A stretch of 64,000 nt of DNA. Source: Angiostrongylus vasorum. Its lineage: Eukaryota > Nematoda > Chromadorea > Rhabditida > Metastrongylidae. The DNA lies in contig JADANN010000018.1 of the NCBI GenBank assembly GCA_018806985.1, forward strand, positions 1,644,501-1,708,500. Reading direction: 5' to 3'. The stretch's first letter is position 1, and the number at the start of each line of letters is the position of its first letter. Below, piece by piece: positions 9,680 through 21,454 of this stretch. The notes beneath the pieces are model-generated. The model did no database searches, was not told where the DNA came from, and worked only from the letters and a program-made list of their open reading frames with translations. Made by a program: the position numbers and the translations under genes.

Positions 9680-12640
9680 TATTAGTGCTGAAAATAATTG
9701 AGCCGTTCACGAATGGGCTTACATCTGGTCATAGTCAGGTTCATTGAATCAAACGAAATTCGGGAAGATATACAGATGCTTCCGGAGAAAATATTATTTC
9801 GGTTTTGTTCTTTTAAGTTGGAATCACGGATTTTTTTGCCTTTTTTTTGGAGCCTATGAGGTTCGTTTTCACATTCCTCCTTCGAAGCTGGTATGTCGAA
9901 TGAGCCACTGAGCAAATGGGGTTTCGTCACGCAGTCATTATTCGCCGTTGGTTTCGCCCTTTACTTTTTAGGATTTCCAATTTTAAGGAAATCTTCGAGC
10001 GAAAATAACAACAGTTGAGACGGCTTCATTGTATTTGGAGTTCGTGAGTGTTAGACCATATCCTTCCTTACGGAAGCTACCACAGCTGTACGTTTTCTTC
10101 CAGTTTCAGTAAATACGAGACCCATCCAGTTTGCGATAGTAGATGTTATTAGTAAGCGTTTTGTCAAGGTGGATGCGAAACGTAGTGATGCATAGACAGC
10201 TGTGATGCACGAGAGGTTCACTCATGCATACGATTGTTTTTTCATCGAATTCATAATTGCATCCTCTTATAATTAGTGTCGTTGTTTTCTTTGTACACTC
10301 TTTCTTATCTTATTCCATTCTACATCTGTCGTGTTCTCAGTCCTATTTTGTTGTTTCTGTATTTCTTAGCAAAGTGTTAACTTATGATGTGTACACTTTT
10401 ATCGTATTTTTGCCATACACGGGCGTAGAATTGGTTTGATCAGTTGGAAAACACAGCTGTTTCTTAGAGTAATTTTTTCTTTGCAAAGGAAATTCGATGG
10501 GGATTTGGACCTTCACAGCACTGAAGTTGCACAACAAATTAAACGGAACGGTGTGGATGGTCGGAATCCAGCTATAAACTGTGTTCTCTAATATGCAATT
10601 AGCCTAATGAACTGCCGAGACCTTCGTAATTGAACTCGTAAGGGGCGGTTTATACTCTTTCCGCTTGGAAAGCTCAAAGAAAGCTGGTGTTAGAATACTT
10701 CACCTATCAGCTAATGTCCTACGGAAACGAATAACTTCTATCTAAGAGCTACTGATTCCATATAGTTCGCGGCCATCATACTTAAGTTCCAGTTACGCAG
10801 TCGCTGTTCCAGTGGAGGTAGGCGTGATCAATATGATCTGTTTTGGAGTCTGCCCGCCGAATGTTACCTTCTTTGTTCTCAAATATGTCGAGCGTTCTGT
10901 AAATTCACCGATCCAGCTGGTCATCCAGCATGCTATGGAAGCGGACTTCCAAACGTGCATAGTGGCTTTTTTTTGAAGAGGCAACGTTTCACCAAACGTA
11001 ATAGAGCACTCCATGCATGCTGAAGTTGGAGGCTGTCGTTTCAGTAGACTCCTCATCAGCTCCAGTGATGATTACTTTCATACGACGACAGCAGAACTTT
11101 TGCAACGTGGAGCAGAACACAAAATCCAAGACTCATTCTTTTAAATTTGAATTGTCAACATTTGCAAGTGCTATGGTTGTTCAGCTAGAGGTACAAATCC
11201 ACCTCTAAGTAAGCACGGACCGTTATCCAAGGTATTCTGTCTGTTCATCAAGTTCTCTGTTATGCTCTTAGACTGGATAAGCCTAACCAGGAGCATTATT
11301 CGACTTGGACAAGAGCTTAATCACCGATAAGATTTACATCCAAGGTTTTTCCACAAGTGTCACACTATCAGCTAACTTCTAAGCATTACTGCAGGAGTCC
11401 CACTTTTCAGAAAAGGGTTCTGTGGTCGTAGTTGTGATCACGCGGGTTCTTCACTAACTGCCAATAATTTCTTCATAACAACGGTATTGAGGAGTTGAGG
11501 AATTCTTCCGGTTCCATCGTCTATCTTCCGGTTCATTCTTTTTTTTAGTTCTAACCTACTTTTTCATGTGTTTCGAGAGATTTTAATCCAAAAATCCTAA
11601 AACGTAAACGTTTAAAGACTACATCTGTCCATGTCTTGATAATTCGAAGTCTCCAAGGTAAAATTATTTAAATGTTCTTAGATGCCAACGGTATCAGCGA
11701 CATGTTCTGGGGCAATAGCGATTTTTGCTAGACCGCACCCAGATTGCTCGATCGCTTTAGATCGAGACCGATAAAATTCACCCGACTTATTAGTCGCCGA
11801 GTTGAGATATGCGCTTAAAGTTAAAGGACCAACTGATCTCCGATCACGTGAGAAAATCTACGGATTACGTTGTGTAACAATCTCTTAATTGTGCAAGTGT
11901 CACATGCAAGCAAATCGGAACCGATTTCTCCCACTCCAGTAGCGTATAATGACAGACGACGGTTTTTCCCGTGATTGCTAGTTTTTTTGATAACTATAGT
12001 AATTGAGAACCCTAGAATCTGACGGGCTTATAGAAAAGCTTTGTACACTTGTGGCTGCATCTATGAAAAAAAAAGCCATCATTGCTGGACATAGAGAGTC
12101 CTCGAACGGTTCTGATTATACAAATATGAATCTGATCCAGTAATTACACGCTCTAATTGCAACAGTGGTCTCGTCCAGTGTTCATAAGGAACGTGTCACA
12201 AGAAGGGCGACAAGGATATCCTTCATGACTCTCGCGGGTCAGTTTACTTACCAGGCTTCACAGGCTTTTCAAGAAGAGCATGATAACACATCCTTAAAAG
12301 AATTTCTACTTTATCTTCTACCTTTCTTCTATACTTTACCTTTTATAGTTCTCAGTCGATCGTGTGCATGCATACCTACATGAGTGTTCCTCTTTGTATT
12401 TATGGCTTCCCCTGTATTGGTAAATTTAGTGAAAAAACTGCTAAACAAATGACTACGAGTTGAAGAGGAAAGCGAAGTTGTTTGGGTTCTTCTGGAACAA
12501 ACGATCTCTACTTACTGTCTCTGAAGATCCGACAAAGATGGTCGTGAATATTTTTTAGCTAAAGTTAGTGGGAATATGGTTATTATTAATTAGGAGCTAA
12601 AAGTAATGGGTCTCATTACCATCACCTCGAAAGTGCTTCG
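9680..12640. other. gene-free stretch, nothing recognised
   Basis: AT-rich sequence with only short frames. A minus-strand frame at 10793-11056 (87 codons) has no family I recognise and no clear splice signals. I see no exon, RNA gene or repeat that I can support. Confidence 0.5.
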
Positions 12641-12649
12641 CACCCAGCA

Positions 12650-13015
12650 GCACTGAACAGCGCGGAAAGACCACGCGGATCCTAGCACTTCACATTCGAC
12701 TCGTTTCCTAGCACCCATTATCCACGAAGACCTTCAAATTTCTACGTATGGATGCGGCTGCTGCATAAAGATTTTCATTTCATATTGAATATCGTAGAAT
12801 GCTGGTCGAGTCGGCTCTCCCTGGAGTCCTGAGATAGCCGGGCTAGAGCGTTCCCAGTTGAATTGCAGAGAGTTATTTTTTTCCGGGAGAAGTCCGATAC
12901 CAATTTCCCGACCTTAGTGGAATGAGAGGTGAAGTGAGCGCTGAGGTAGATCGAACCAGCACCGTGCTCGTGATGATCGGCATTACTGCCACTGTGACCA
13001 CTCCTCCTCCTACCA
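12650..13015 (-). repeat. SINE-B copy
   Basis: On minus: a head with GGTCACAGTGGCAGTAATGCC, CACGGTGCTGGTTCGATC (B box), then CCCGGCTATCTCAGGACTCCAGGGAGAG, and AGTGCTAGGATCCGCG near the 3' end at 12.68 kb. Confidence 0.8.
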
Positions 13016-13389
13016 AAATTCTTAGATCTCATAAATTGCTGAAACTTGACAAGGTTAAGGTGTTTATCTGTGTTTACCACATGTGAAGCTTAACATTGGA
13101 AACTCCTTTTGAGGGCCTAATGAGGCAACTAGGAAGATATTGTTTCATGCTGGGACGAGAAGACGTCAACTATCAAGCGTCGTTTGTGATGCAAGAGAAC
13201 TAATCTTTGGACACACGATTGCAGAGAAGTGTCGTAGTTGATGTCTTTGTCTTTCGTCAATACGGTGTTGGTCACAAGCTTCGATTTCTTTGTAAAACTA
13301 AAGGCTCGGTTGAACATTACCCCTGAGAAGGTGTGAACCTACAGTGGTTATTACAATCTTCGTAAACGACTTAAGCCAAGCTCCAATGA

Positions 13390-13621
13390 AGGTGCGATTA
13401 ATTCCTGTATCTTTTGGATGATAGCGTTATCGGCTGCATCGATGAATAATAGATTGGCTCATCAAGCACTTTCACAAACGTGAAATGAAGCCCAACAGTA
13501 TGACCATACGATGCAACGCCTATCGAGACCTTGCTAATTACAAGACCAATATGGTCGCGTTCTGGCGTATAAGGTAAATGCAGAAAATTATTCACAGCTT
13601 CTATTCTGGCCTATTCGACAG
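13390..13621 (-). pseudogene. possible fragment of a GH18 (chitinase-like) domain
   Basis: A minus-strand frame contains RIEAVNNFL and then KVSIGVASYGHTVGL. This resembles the strand of family-18 glycosyl hydrolases that carries a K-x-x-x-G-[IV]-x-x-YG-x-[ST] pattern. The frame is closed upstream by TAG and runs about 70 codons. An overlapping frame in the same strand (LLFIDAADNAIIQKIQELI) is also protein-like, so the true frame is uncertain. The catalytic DxxDxDxE segment, expected upstream at higher coordinates, is not seen. Treat as a relic or chance match. Confidence 0.22.
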
Positions 13622-15045
13622 CCAAATATACATATCTAATTCCTATCTATCTTTATTTACTTCCTTACTTCCATATTCGGAACAATCTAAGTAGGTTTTT
13701 TCAAAGCACAACGTGCTATCTTATCGATAAAGATGTGCACAGCACTCGATCCTCACTCGGACCTATCGACAATATCGGCAGGATTGAGTTGTTTAAGAAA
13801 AAACTTTACATGATAACGGCAGGTATGTTGTAAATACTCTAATCGATTCATTGTCGCTATGATTCACAAGAACTTGTGTCACAAAGGGACACGCCAGCTA
13901 GTATGCTGTCATAAACGATGGTTTAACACTATACGTCACATCCACACGGTTTTTTAAACCCATCGATGTATGATAAGAATATAGTATGATAGATATATGC
14001 CACTTTCATATAATTGTAGAAGGATACTGATTATGTTGAGGTGGCAAAGGCTATGGAACTCCCATGCATTCAGGTTAACTTTATTAAGAGCATACAAATT
14101 CTTCACAATTCTTTGAAGCGACTTCACTACTAGGATTACTCGTTCGCATAGGGAGATCATCATCGACTTAACGAGGGAAGTTTGATGTGGTGACATCCCA
14201 TCGCCATGTATTATTCAGCATCGCTCTTTAGAACGTCAAGCGATAATTAAATGAGCAATATAACAGGAAGGTCCATGTCCAGCAATTACGCTATATTTGC
14301 AGTGCTGATGAAATCACTCTCGTAATAGTGACAAACGCTTATCGGATAGAATGCTGGCCGATTCCTGCAGGCGGATGGATATATGGATATTCGGCACCAC
14401 CTAGAGGGAAAAAAACGTTCATAATAACAGCTTTTTTTGCTATTGTTCAATTTGTGTTCAACTGAATGTCCTAGAAATCGACTTTATCTCTGCATCTCCT
14501 TCACCAATTCCACAAGATAAATGAATGGTCGCCCTGAGGACCATACAAGGGAGTGAGAAAGTAGTAAATACGGTAAAAAGCCCTCGACGTTTTGCTCACC
14601 TAACCGACCTGACTATCGCTAAGAAACGTCGACGCTACATGAACGAGATAAAAGTGCTATGCAACAGTAAAAGTGCACACTGTTATCGGACATGCTACTC
14701 TGAAGGTATTGCTGGATGTATCCCGTATCACACAAAGTACGACGGAAGTGTCCAAATTTCCTATCTACTTCAACGATCGATAACTGCCGAAAATCGGTGA
14801 ACGTGGACTATAAAAGTCATGGATCTTAGCGACAACAGGTAGGCCACAGCTGATAACAATGAGTTGGACGAAAATAACAATTTCATTCCAGAAAGACCCC
14901 CGACTCTATGTTCGACACCTTGTCAAGGAGTATAACGAGAACTCGTCTACAATGCAAGGAGAACTCTCTCCGCAGTTCTCACATAGGAAACGAAGGAGAT
15001 TATGGCATTTATGCAGCCTACTTGAATTAACTGTTAGTGAGATTG
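13622..15045. other. gene-free stretch with one unassigned ORF
   Basis: A 91-codon plus-strand frame at 14525-14800 has a cysteine-bearing patch (CNSKSAHCYRTCYSEG). It has no recognisable homologue and ambiguous splice signals. The rest shows nothing I can name. Confidence 0.35.
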
Positions 15046-15047
15046 GG

Positions 15048-15425
15048 AGCCTTCCAACGGTTTACTGCCTCATGGTGGCTGGGTGGTCTTCCTGGGTGTC
15101 GGACTGCGATGTACAGCGCGGATTCGTCCACCGGCAGGGTCTCCCAAGCTGAGAATGCGTCCGGCGTTTTCATCAGGAAGCTTAACTAACGGTAAACCAA
15201 TACCAGGATCCACCACGGTCTTGGTATCAAAGTCGCATGGTGGTAAATCTCCCTCTGATCCACAAGGGCTGCGACTGCCTGTCGTGGTGACGATCTGGAG
15301 CAGACTTTGGCCAGGCTGACCTCGGCATTCCAGGGAACCACAATGGCTTAACCAGCAAATCTCCGAAAAATGGCGATTATGCTGGGGCTCGCACACCTAG
15401 TGGTGACGGCCCGTTCAAGTTCAAG
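15048..15425 (+). repeat. family-D repeat (well preserved)
   Basis: Runs from CCAACGGTTTACTGCCTCATGG to CGGCCCGTTCAAGTTCAAGTAAGTAAGG. The minus strand keeps a 108-codon open frame (15070-15396) containing GSRSPCGSEGDLPPCDFDTK. The terminal GTAAGTAAG may be a short tail of the kind RTE-type LINEs use. Confidence 0.85.
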
Positions 15426-15664
15426 TAAGTAAGGGTACGGGTGACACAGGCAAGCTTATCAGATCCTTCCCTAAGCTCGTCGGCTGAGTTTTTGTGCCAC
15501 ACTATACAGTGGCAAGGAAAATCCTGATTTCTTAACCTTCCAGAGCCGATGACAATAAGAGAAAACAAACTCTGGCATGTGACCCAAACTAAACGATCTT
15601 AATCCTCTAATCGGGATAATCTAATAGGGATCGGGCAGACTTACGAATTCTGTTATCTCCCTGA

Positions 15665-15900
15665 GATGTTTAAATTGATAGTAGATCTTTGCCCAGTAAA
15701 CGCTCAATCTCTGCAGTCCAATTGGAAAGCGAGATTGTCTCAGGACCCCAAACAAGATCTGCTCGACCAGCATTCGACGGCACTCATGACCACAAAAATT
15801 CTCAAACAGCAGCCGAACCCACACAAAGTTCCAAGATCATCCTGGAAAGTCGATGCAAGAAAATGAATCGAATGCAAGACTTGATGAGACCTGCGCAGTG
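15665..15900 (+). repeat. SINE-B copy, body and 3' part
   Basis: Contains TGCAGTCCAATTGGAAAGC, CAGGACCCCAAACAAGATCTGCTCGACCAGCATTC, CAGCAGCCGAACCCACAC and GAATCGAATGCAAGACTTG, in the order found in other SINE-B copies. The tRNA-like head is not apparent. Confidence 0.75.
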
Positions 15901-15904
15901 TATG

Positions 15905-16940
15905 TGAAAGACTGACCATGGAAAAGAATGCTATCTTCCAAATTCATCGTTTGCTGCAGTTGAAAGTTCTGCTTTTCCGGCAAAACGCCAATAAATTGGC
16001 AGCAATGTAAATTATCTCTGGGAAAAGCAAAAGGGAAAAGTATGAAACAAATTTAATCTCGTACGTGCTGCAACCCGAACTCCAAGACCTTAACTATATG
16101 TCCAGGTAAATGCACTGAATACAGGAAGGCCAGACATTTCTTTTTTTCGTATTTATTTGACCTTTCGACTTGCATCTCATAAATAGCATTTGCAAAGCTT
16201 GTAGGAATTGAGTATTGAATGAAAGGAAACTGGAGCATAGAAAACAAGATAATTTTTCCACTAGAGCATTCCTAGCACTCCAAATTTACTGCAAGTTGCC
16301 GAATCATCGTATTGCCTCGTAAATGAGGACTGATTACTGATGGAGAAGCAGAATTTATGAAGCTGCCATATGTAAATATGCTGGTCAGATTTCAAGTCGG
16401 CAGTGTTCGCCATTCCAGTACCGCTTTTAGGACATCCAATAGGGCGCAGGCACGCACTATTCATCGGTTTTTTTTTGGGTTTTATAACATCCCTCGTCCT
16501 GCTGATTTGTGTTGTGTAGGCCTAAAATAGCGTTCGGCAGATGCTCAGTTAGCGGTAGTCTAGTTTTTCCACTGCCAATTGCGAACACTGTGCTGCTTTC
16601 GACAAGGAATAGTCCATCAAAATGAACGGAGTTCTCTCCAACGACTATGAAAGACTCGACTGACAATTATGTAGACATATTTTACCATTATAGCTTATAT
16701 CGTATCATATTATTTAAGCGGTGGCTGATCGAGTTGAAGATGTCCCATCATGTTTATCATGAATTTTGTCGAAGGTATACTCATGTTTGGCACCAACATT
16801 AGAATGAAGGTGTGAATCAGCTTTTTGTACATCGACGGTCTTTTTTATGTCATGTCAAGCTGCCGTTGACTTTTTTCTTAGTCACGCGCTCGACCATGAG
16901 CTGAGTGGTCTTTAATAATTAAAAAAAACCTGAAATAGAT
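15905..16940. other. gene-free stretch, nothing recognised
   Basis: No reading frame with protein-like composition on either strand, and no repeat shared with the rest of the window that I can see. Confidence 0.45.
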
Positions 16941-16944
16941 TTAT

Positions 16945-17300
16945 GGGGCTGTTAGCACGGTCGTAGTGATGTCGTCCATTACGAGAATCTCGAAGGCAAC
17001 CCACGCCATAGTTCCACCCGCTTGGGACACCAAGGCTCCTATCCCTCCGGAACCGACAAATTGGTACCAAACCTGTTTGATGCCAACTCACTTCCTTCAG
17101 TCCACGTAAGAACGCCCTAGCACAGTTATTCCAGGGTTCCAGAGGGATTCGACTAGGCTAGAATTCACCGACATTCATAAAAAGGCCACAATGCTCAAGA
17201 AGCGGCCGAACCCAGAGGCAAAGTTCGAAGTTCGGATGCGAGAGAAGGATTCAAATGGAAGAAGTGCTAGTAACCGCACAATGGATGTGAAGAAGGGTCA
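16945..17300 (+). repeat. SINE-B copy, near full length
   Basis: A head-like CGGTCGTAGTGATGTCG is followed by CACCAAGGCTCCTATCCCTCCGG, which resembles the SINE-A body. Then come ATTCCAGGGTTCCAGAGGGATTCGAC and ATGGAAGAAGTGCTAGTAACCGCACAATG. The shared central block suggests SINE-A and SINE-B share a module. Confidence 0.7.
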
Positions 17301-17911
17301 TGAAGAAATGGATTGACAATTTGTTCATAATCATCAGGACCTTGACACATACGTCTTTGTTTACTTTGGAGAAAACCGAGAAGTGCTCTTCAATGAAATG
17401 AGATTTTTACAAACTATGCCTCGTGTTTCCACGATATTGGACTTAATTTTTTGTACTTTTTTAACAAAAGTAATATTTTACGCTTTCCAGACTTACCTGT
17501 TTCATACCTTGCCTTCAGTTCTGTTAACTATTGTGTTGATTAAGCACGCACCTGCAAAGTTCTCAATTCGACATTGTCGCGCACAAAGCTACCCATTCGG
17601 TTCTCTTCAAAATCACTCTCACGAATATGGATACAAATGTTCTTGATATTCTCATGGGAAACCAGTTGTGCTTTGTAGTTCGTAGGAATTCGATCACGAG
17701 ATTTTGGTCGAAATGAATTGTAGGACGGAGTCTGCAAACGTGCAGTATTCTCATGTACGTACATATAAAATGGCCTATGCATGTCGATTTTGTAAGCATA
17801 TTTGTAGCAGCAAAAATAGGAAGTCCACCACACGAATCCACCTTTATCCTGAGGTAAGTATATAGCCTTCCGATTGTGCTTCGCTATATATCCGTCTTTT
17901 AGATAAAAAGA

Positions 17912-18185
17912 AGGATGAAGTTCTCGACGTTGATCAATCCACGAAGGATGCACCATGCGTTCGACTTCATTAAGCATGGTAAGAGGTCACTGGATGCATA
18001 CCTGGCATAAACAATGGCTCGCGGTGGCCTTCCGATGAATTGAGTCAGTGTTGCTATCCTATCAGACAAGTCTGGTACTAATTCACCGACCTTGGATGGA
18101 TGAAAGGCTTGATGACCCTGTGTCGCGGGGATCAAGCCCATATTTATTGCAGAGTGCCTCTAACCACTGCGCTACACTTGCAATG
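17912..18185 (-). repeat. SINE-A copy
   Basis: On minus: head GTGTAGCGCAGTGGTTAGAGGCACTC (good A box), CTTGATCCCCGCG near 18130, the GACTTGTCTGATAGGATAGC block and the end GATCAACGTCGAGAACTTCATCC. The adjoining 17305-17910 holds a 145-codon minus frame that starts inside this SINE and matches nothing I know. Confidence 0.85.
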
Positions 18186-18299
18186 TCACTGCTATTCGAC
18201 TTGAACCCTCTACGATGACAAAAATTTCGTGGAGGATTAGTGTCTTAATATACATCCTCTATAAAAGTTTATTAATAAATATATGATTTAGTGCGAATG

Positions 18300-18625
18300 T
18301 TTATATCACAGTGGTTAAAGCGGATTAGTCACACGTGGCCATTTGTTGGGCTTTGTACCCTGACCTCGTCTAGCTCGCTATCCTTCCTGGGGGCGACATG
18401 TTGGAAGCCTTCTTATCTGAGGGGATAAAAACACTAGTATGATACATCGCTAGGTCACTGCTAGCCATTGTATATGCTAGATACGCATTCGGCCTCCTCT
18501 TGTATACCCAACACACTGCTAGCCATTGTATATGCTAGATACGCATTCGGCCTCCCTTTTGTATACCCAACAAAGTCGAATGTACAGAGCATCTCCTCAG
18601 AGGTTGATGTATACCACAGACACCA
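18300..18625 (+). repeat. SINE-A copy with internal 58-bp tandem duplication
   Basis: The head CACAGTGGTTAAAGCGGATTAG and body are diverged. The block CTAGCCATTGTATATGCTAG onward occurs at 18461 and again at 18519, a period of 58 bp with one base of length difference in a T run. It covers the GCCAGATATGCATTC region of other copies. Confidence 0.8.
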
Positions 18626-18869
18626 TCCCTTGCTTTGTTTTTTGATTAAGCGCAATCTCGAGCTATCAATCCCATTTGTATTAAGAGAGTCACCCTTTGT
18701 TGTTTCGTTCTCTTCACTTCATGCACACATTGGTATTTATAGTCGGTTCAGTACGATGCCATTCTGTTTCCTGCTATCTTCATGATTCTAAAATATGACT
18801 ATCCAAATTTATGTATATATAATATTACTGCATGTATAAATCCACACATAGATATATATAGACACGTAT

Positions 18870-19183
18870 ATATTGGGGCCGTTTGGCGCAGTGGTCGGAG
18901 GCGCCTTGCAACACACTCATGGAATCGGTCCCGCGCCCGTGGTCCACCAAGCCTTCCATCCCTCCGGGGTGGGCAAATTGGTACCAGACTTGTCTGGGAG
19001 AATAACAGCACTGGGTCGATACATCGGTAGGCCACCGCGAATCACTGTAAAAAGCCAGATATGCATTCAATCACGTCCAAACGATGTTTGATGAAGTCGA
19101 ACTAATGGCGCATCCCTCACGGATTGATCAACGCCGAGAGCTTAATCCTTTATCCATCCTTTACACACATATATATATATATA

Positions 19184-19220
<37 letters not shown>
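18870..19220 (+). repeat. SINE-A copy with TTATCC tail running into (TA)n
   Basis: The head GGGGCCGTTTGGCGCAGTGGTCGGAGGCGCC and GGAATCGGTCCCGCGCCC give clear A and B boxes. The body is full length, and the end GATCAACGCCGAGAGCTTAATCC passes into TTTATCCATCCTTTACACAC and then about 55 bp of (TA)n. This is a good reference copy. Confidence 0.92.
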
Positions 19221-19224
<4 letters not shown>

Positions 19225-19414
19225 CAAACGTGGTGAACAATAGTACTTGAAGGAATTGAGTGAGAGGGCAAGCAAAACTCAAATGAAACTAGGTGTTGTC
19301 GTATTAGACTTTCATCGTGTACTTTTCACAACAGTGCCTACATTGTCTTGTTCTTGCTTAAAAGCTACATAATGTAGTAGTGAACTCCCTTCGTATTTTT
19401 CTATGCGATTTAGC

Positions 19415-19510
19415 TAACACGAGGTTAGTATAAAACGCCAATTCGGCTAATGTTTCGGCGCATTCGCCTTCTCCAGAACTGCATTGTTCCTAGTCGATGG
19501 TCCACACTGG
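19415..19510 (+). repeat. Penelope-terminus-like fragment (family E)
   Basis: TAACACGAGGTTAGTAT..., CGGCTAATGTTTCGGCGCATTCGCCTTC and GTCGATGGTCCACACTGG also occur in variant form near 29.2, 40.65 and 44.3 kb. The GTTTCGGC..TTCGCCTTC words are like those in the Penelope pseudo-LTRs at 19.7 and 30.5 kb. Confidence 0.5.
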
Positions 19511-19704
19511 TTGTTGTTGCGATTTGGTCTCCTTCGTATTCTTTCTACAACAAGGCTTTCTCTCTTATTTCAAAAGCAGGAAGTAGAGTTCCTAAATTTT
19601 CAGGACTTTAACAACTTCTACGTGAGGCAGAAGCATATTTTTCAATGGATAAAATCTGGAGCATAAAACTATTCAAATGTGTGTTCCTCCTCTTAATAAC
19701 TCAA

Positions 19705-20130
19705 AAGACCGACTTTCTATAAACCTCGGCATAGATAGTTGATATATTTATTTATGTGATCTTATAAACTGATCTTCTTTAGCTGATCCGAGGTTGGTAT
19801 AGGTGTTCGTTGACGTTGTCGTTGTTGTTGGTGTTGTTTGTCGATGGCTTGCGTTTAGGCGATTTCACCTTCCTCAGAGCCGTGATGTAACGAGTGGGAC
19901 TCCCAGTAAAGAAGATCAGTTTATAAGCTCGGCATAGATAGTTGATTTATTTTTTTATATGATCGTAAAAACTGAAACTGATCTTGTGGAGCCAATGCGA
20001 GGTTGGGATAAGTCTTAGCTGTTGTTGTTGTTGTTGTTGTATTTGTTGCTGTTGGTGTTGTGGGTCGATACTTGACGTTTCCGCAATTTCGCCTTTCTCA
20101 GAGCCGTGCTGTTATGAGTGGGACCCTCTC
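19705..20130 (+). repeat. two tandem Penelope-like pseudo-LTR copies
   Basis: Unit 1 (about 19705-19905) and unit 2 (about 19915-20125) share the order CTCGGCATAGATAGTTGAT, GATCTT, GAGGTTGG, a (GTT)n/(TTG)n run, GTCGAT, ACGTTTC/GCGTTT, TTTCGCC/TTTCACC, TCAGAGCCGTG and GAGTGGGAC. Unit 1 is base-identical to 30480-30620 over roughly 140 bp. Tandem termini are usual for Penelope-like elements. Confidence 0.75.
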
Positions 20131-20164
20131 ATACTAAATTTTTTTCTATTTTACATAACCATAT

Positions 20165-20450
20165 CTACTGTGCGGATTCCAGCACTTCATGCGTTCGATT
20201 CGTTTTCCTCGCATTCATCGTCCGTTCTCAAAGGTCTTAGAACATTTCATGTTTGTTTCGGCTGCTGTTTGGTGATTTCTTCCTGTTTATGAATGTTGTA
20301 GAATGCTTTGAGTGGATTCCCCTTGCCATCTTGGAAATAGCCAGACTAAGGTGTTCCCACGTGTATTGGAAGAGAGCGTTGAGTTGGAGGTCAAACCAGC
20401 GTTTTGCTTCCTGATAGACTACATGACTAACCACTCCGCTACGCCATCCA
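20165..20450 (-). repeat. SINE-B copy
   Basis: On minus: head GGCGTAGCGGAGTGGTTAGTC (A box), a TTTGACCTCCAACTC word where the B box should be, CTGGCTATTTCCAAGATGG, and CATGAAGTGCTGGAATCCGCACAG at the 3' end near 20.17 kb. Confidence 0.8.
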
Positions 20451-20664
20451 TATATTACATTAATGATAAAATGCGAAGCATTAATGTAATAAAAAAATGT
20501 ATCGAAATGTCACAGGGCCAGGTTGCACGGTGAGGATCTTTCCATTTATTGGATCGCTTCTTTTCTCTTCTCTCGCCATTTGAATTCTTCGATTTTTCAC
20601 TTATTAGGAAGTGCGCCAGAGTCCACGGAGGTTTGTAGCAAAGCTTTACTAATTTTCTTAAATT

Positions 20665-21452
20665 ATGGACGAAGTACCGAAATTGAGAACTGAAGGCGGC
20701 AAGGTATTGTTAATGATGCTGTAAATAATGATCATTTCTCACCAATAATTACCTGTAATTTCCATAATCACCGAGTAGCTCGAAAGCATTTCACTTGAGC
20801 TTCTATCCACGTGACACAGATGTCCTATGATTTGATATCACTGAAGGGATATGAAAGCATCACTTTTATTTTGTCAATCCGTTTATTCCTGTTGTTTTAT
20901 GACGAGGAGATAACCACAAGTGATTTGTTGGACTCTGCCATGGAATATGTTTATTTTTTTATTGGCACTCCGGATCAGAATATTGAACTTCTCTTCAGCT
21001 CGGGATATCCTTATGGTGTATGAATCCCATTTGATGACATCTAGCAGCCTACCATTCCTTTCGGGGTGAGTCACTAAAGCGCTGAGGGCAAATGGTAGTA
21101 GTCAGACTAATTAATGTGTTCTCAATGACTATGGTAATTTTCCCACTACTCATCGTGCTTATTTCTCCTCATCCGTTTATAATGAGAGTCTTCATTAAGC
21201 AATGATTTTAATTCAACCACAAACAAGTTCTGCAGATATCTCAGCGTGGTTGCGGTTCTACTCTACTTAATAATCTGCCATGAAAAAAATAACTGGCGTT
21301 AAGTAAAAAGTTGTACACCATGATTTTTAATTCAGCTCGAATCAGTTTTCTTTTTTCTAATGTGAAGGAAAAAATTGGGACTTTCGTGTCCTTTCAACGA
21401 GGTCTTTTCAGTTTCCCTTGATTTGCTAGCAACGTGTTTGTTTCCATTGTAA
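20665..21452 (+). CDS. speculative three-exon small gene, unknown
   Basis: This is a phase-consistent but unproven model. Exon 20665-20703 begins ATG (MDEVPKLRTEGGK) and ends at GTATTG. Exon 20820-21015 starts after GTGACACAG, encodes 65 residues including DEEITTSDLLDSAMEYVYFF, and ends at GTGTAT in phase 1. Exon 21412-21452 starts after GGTCTTTTCAG and ends at TAA. The product would be about 91 aa. The second acceptor has a poor pyrimidine tract and I recognise no family. It could be chance. Confidence 0.18.
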
Positions 21453-21454
21453 AT

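Noticed and set aside
14525..14800. 91-codon ORF with a Cys-rich patch, considered as a small secreted toxin-like domain
   Set aside because: No signal peptide, cysteine spacing fits no family I know, and a GTATTG in the middle would cut it. Left as unassigned sequence.
17540..17977. 145-codon minus-strand ORF
   Set aside because: It begins inside a SINE-A copy, a second minus frame is open over much of the same stretch, and no motif or splice context supports coding.
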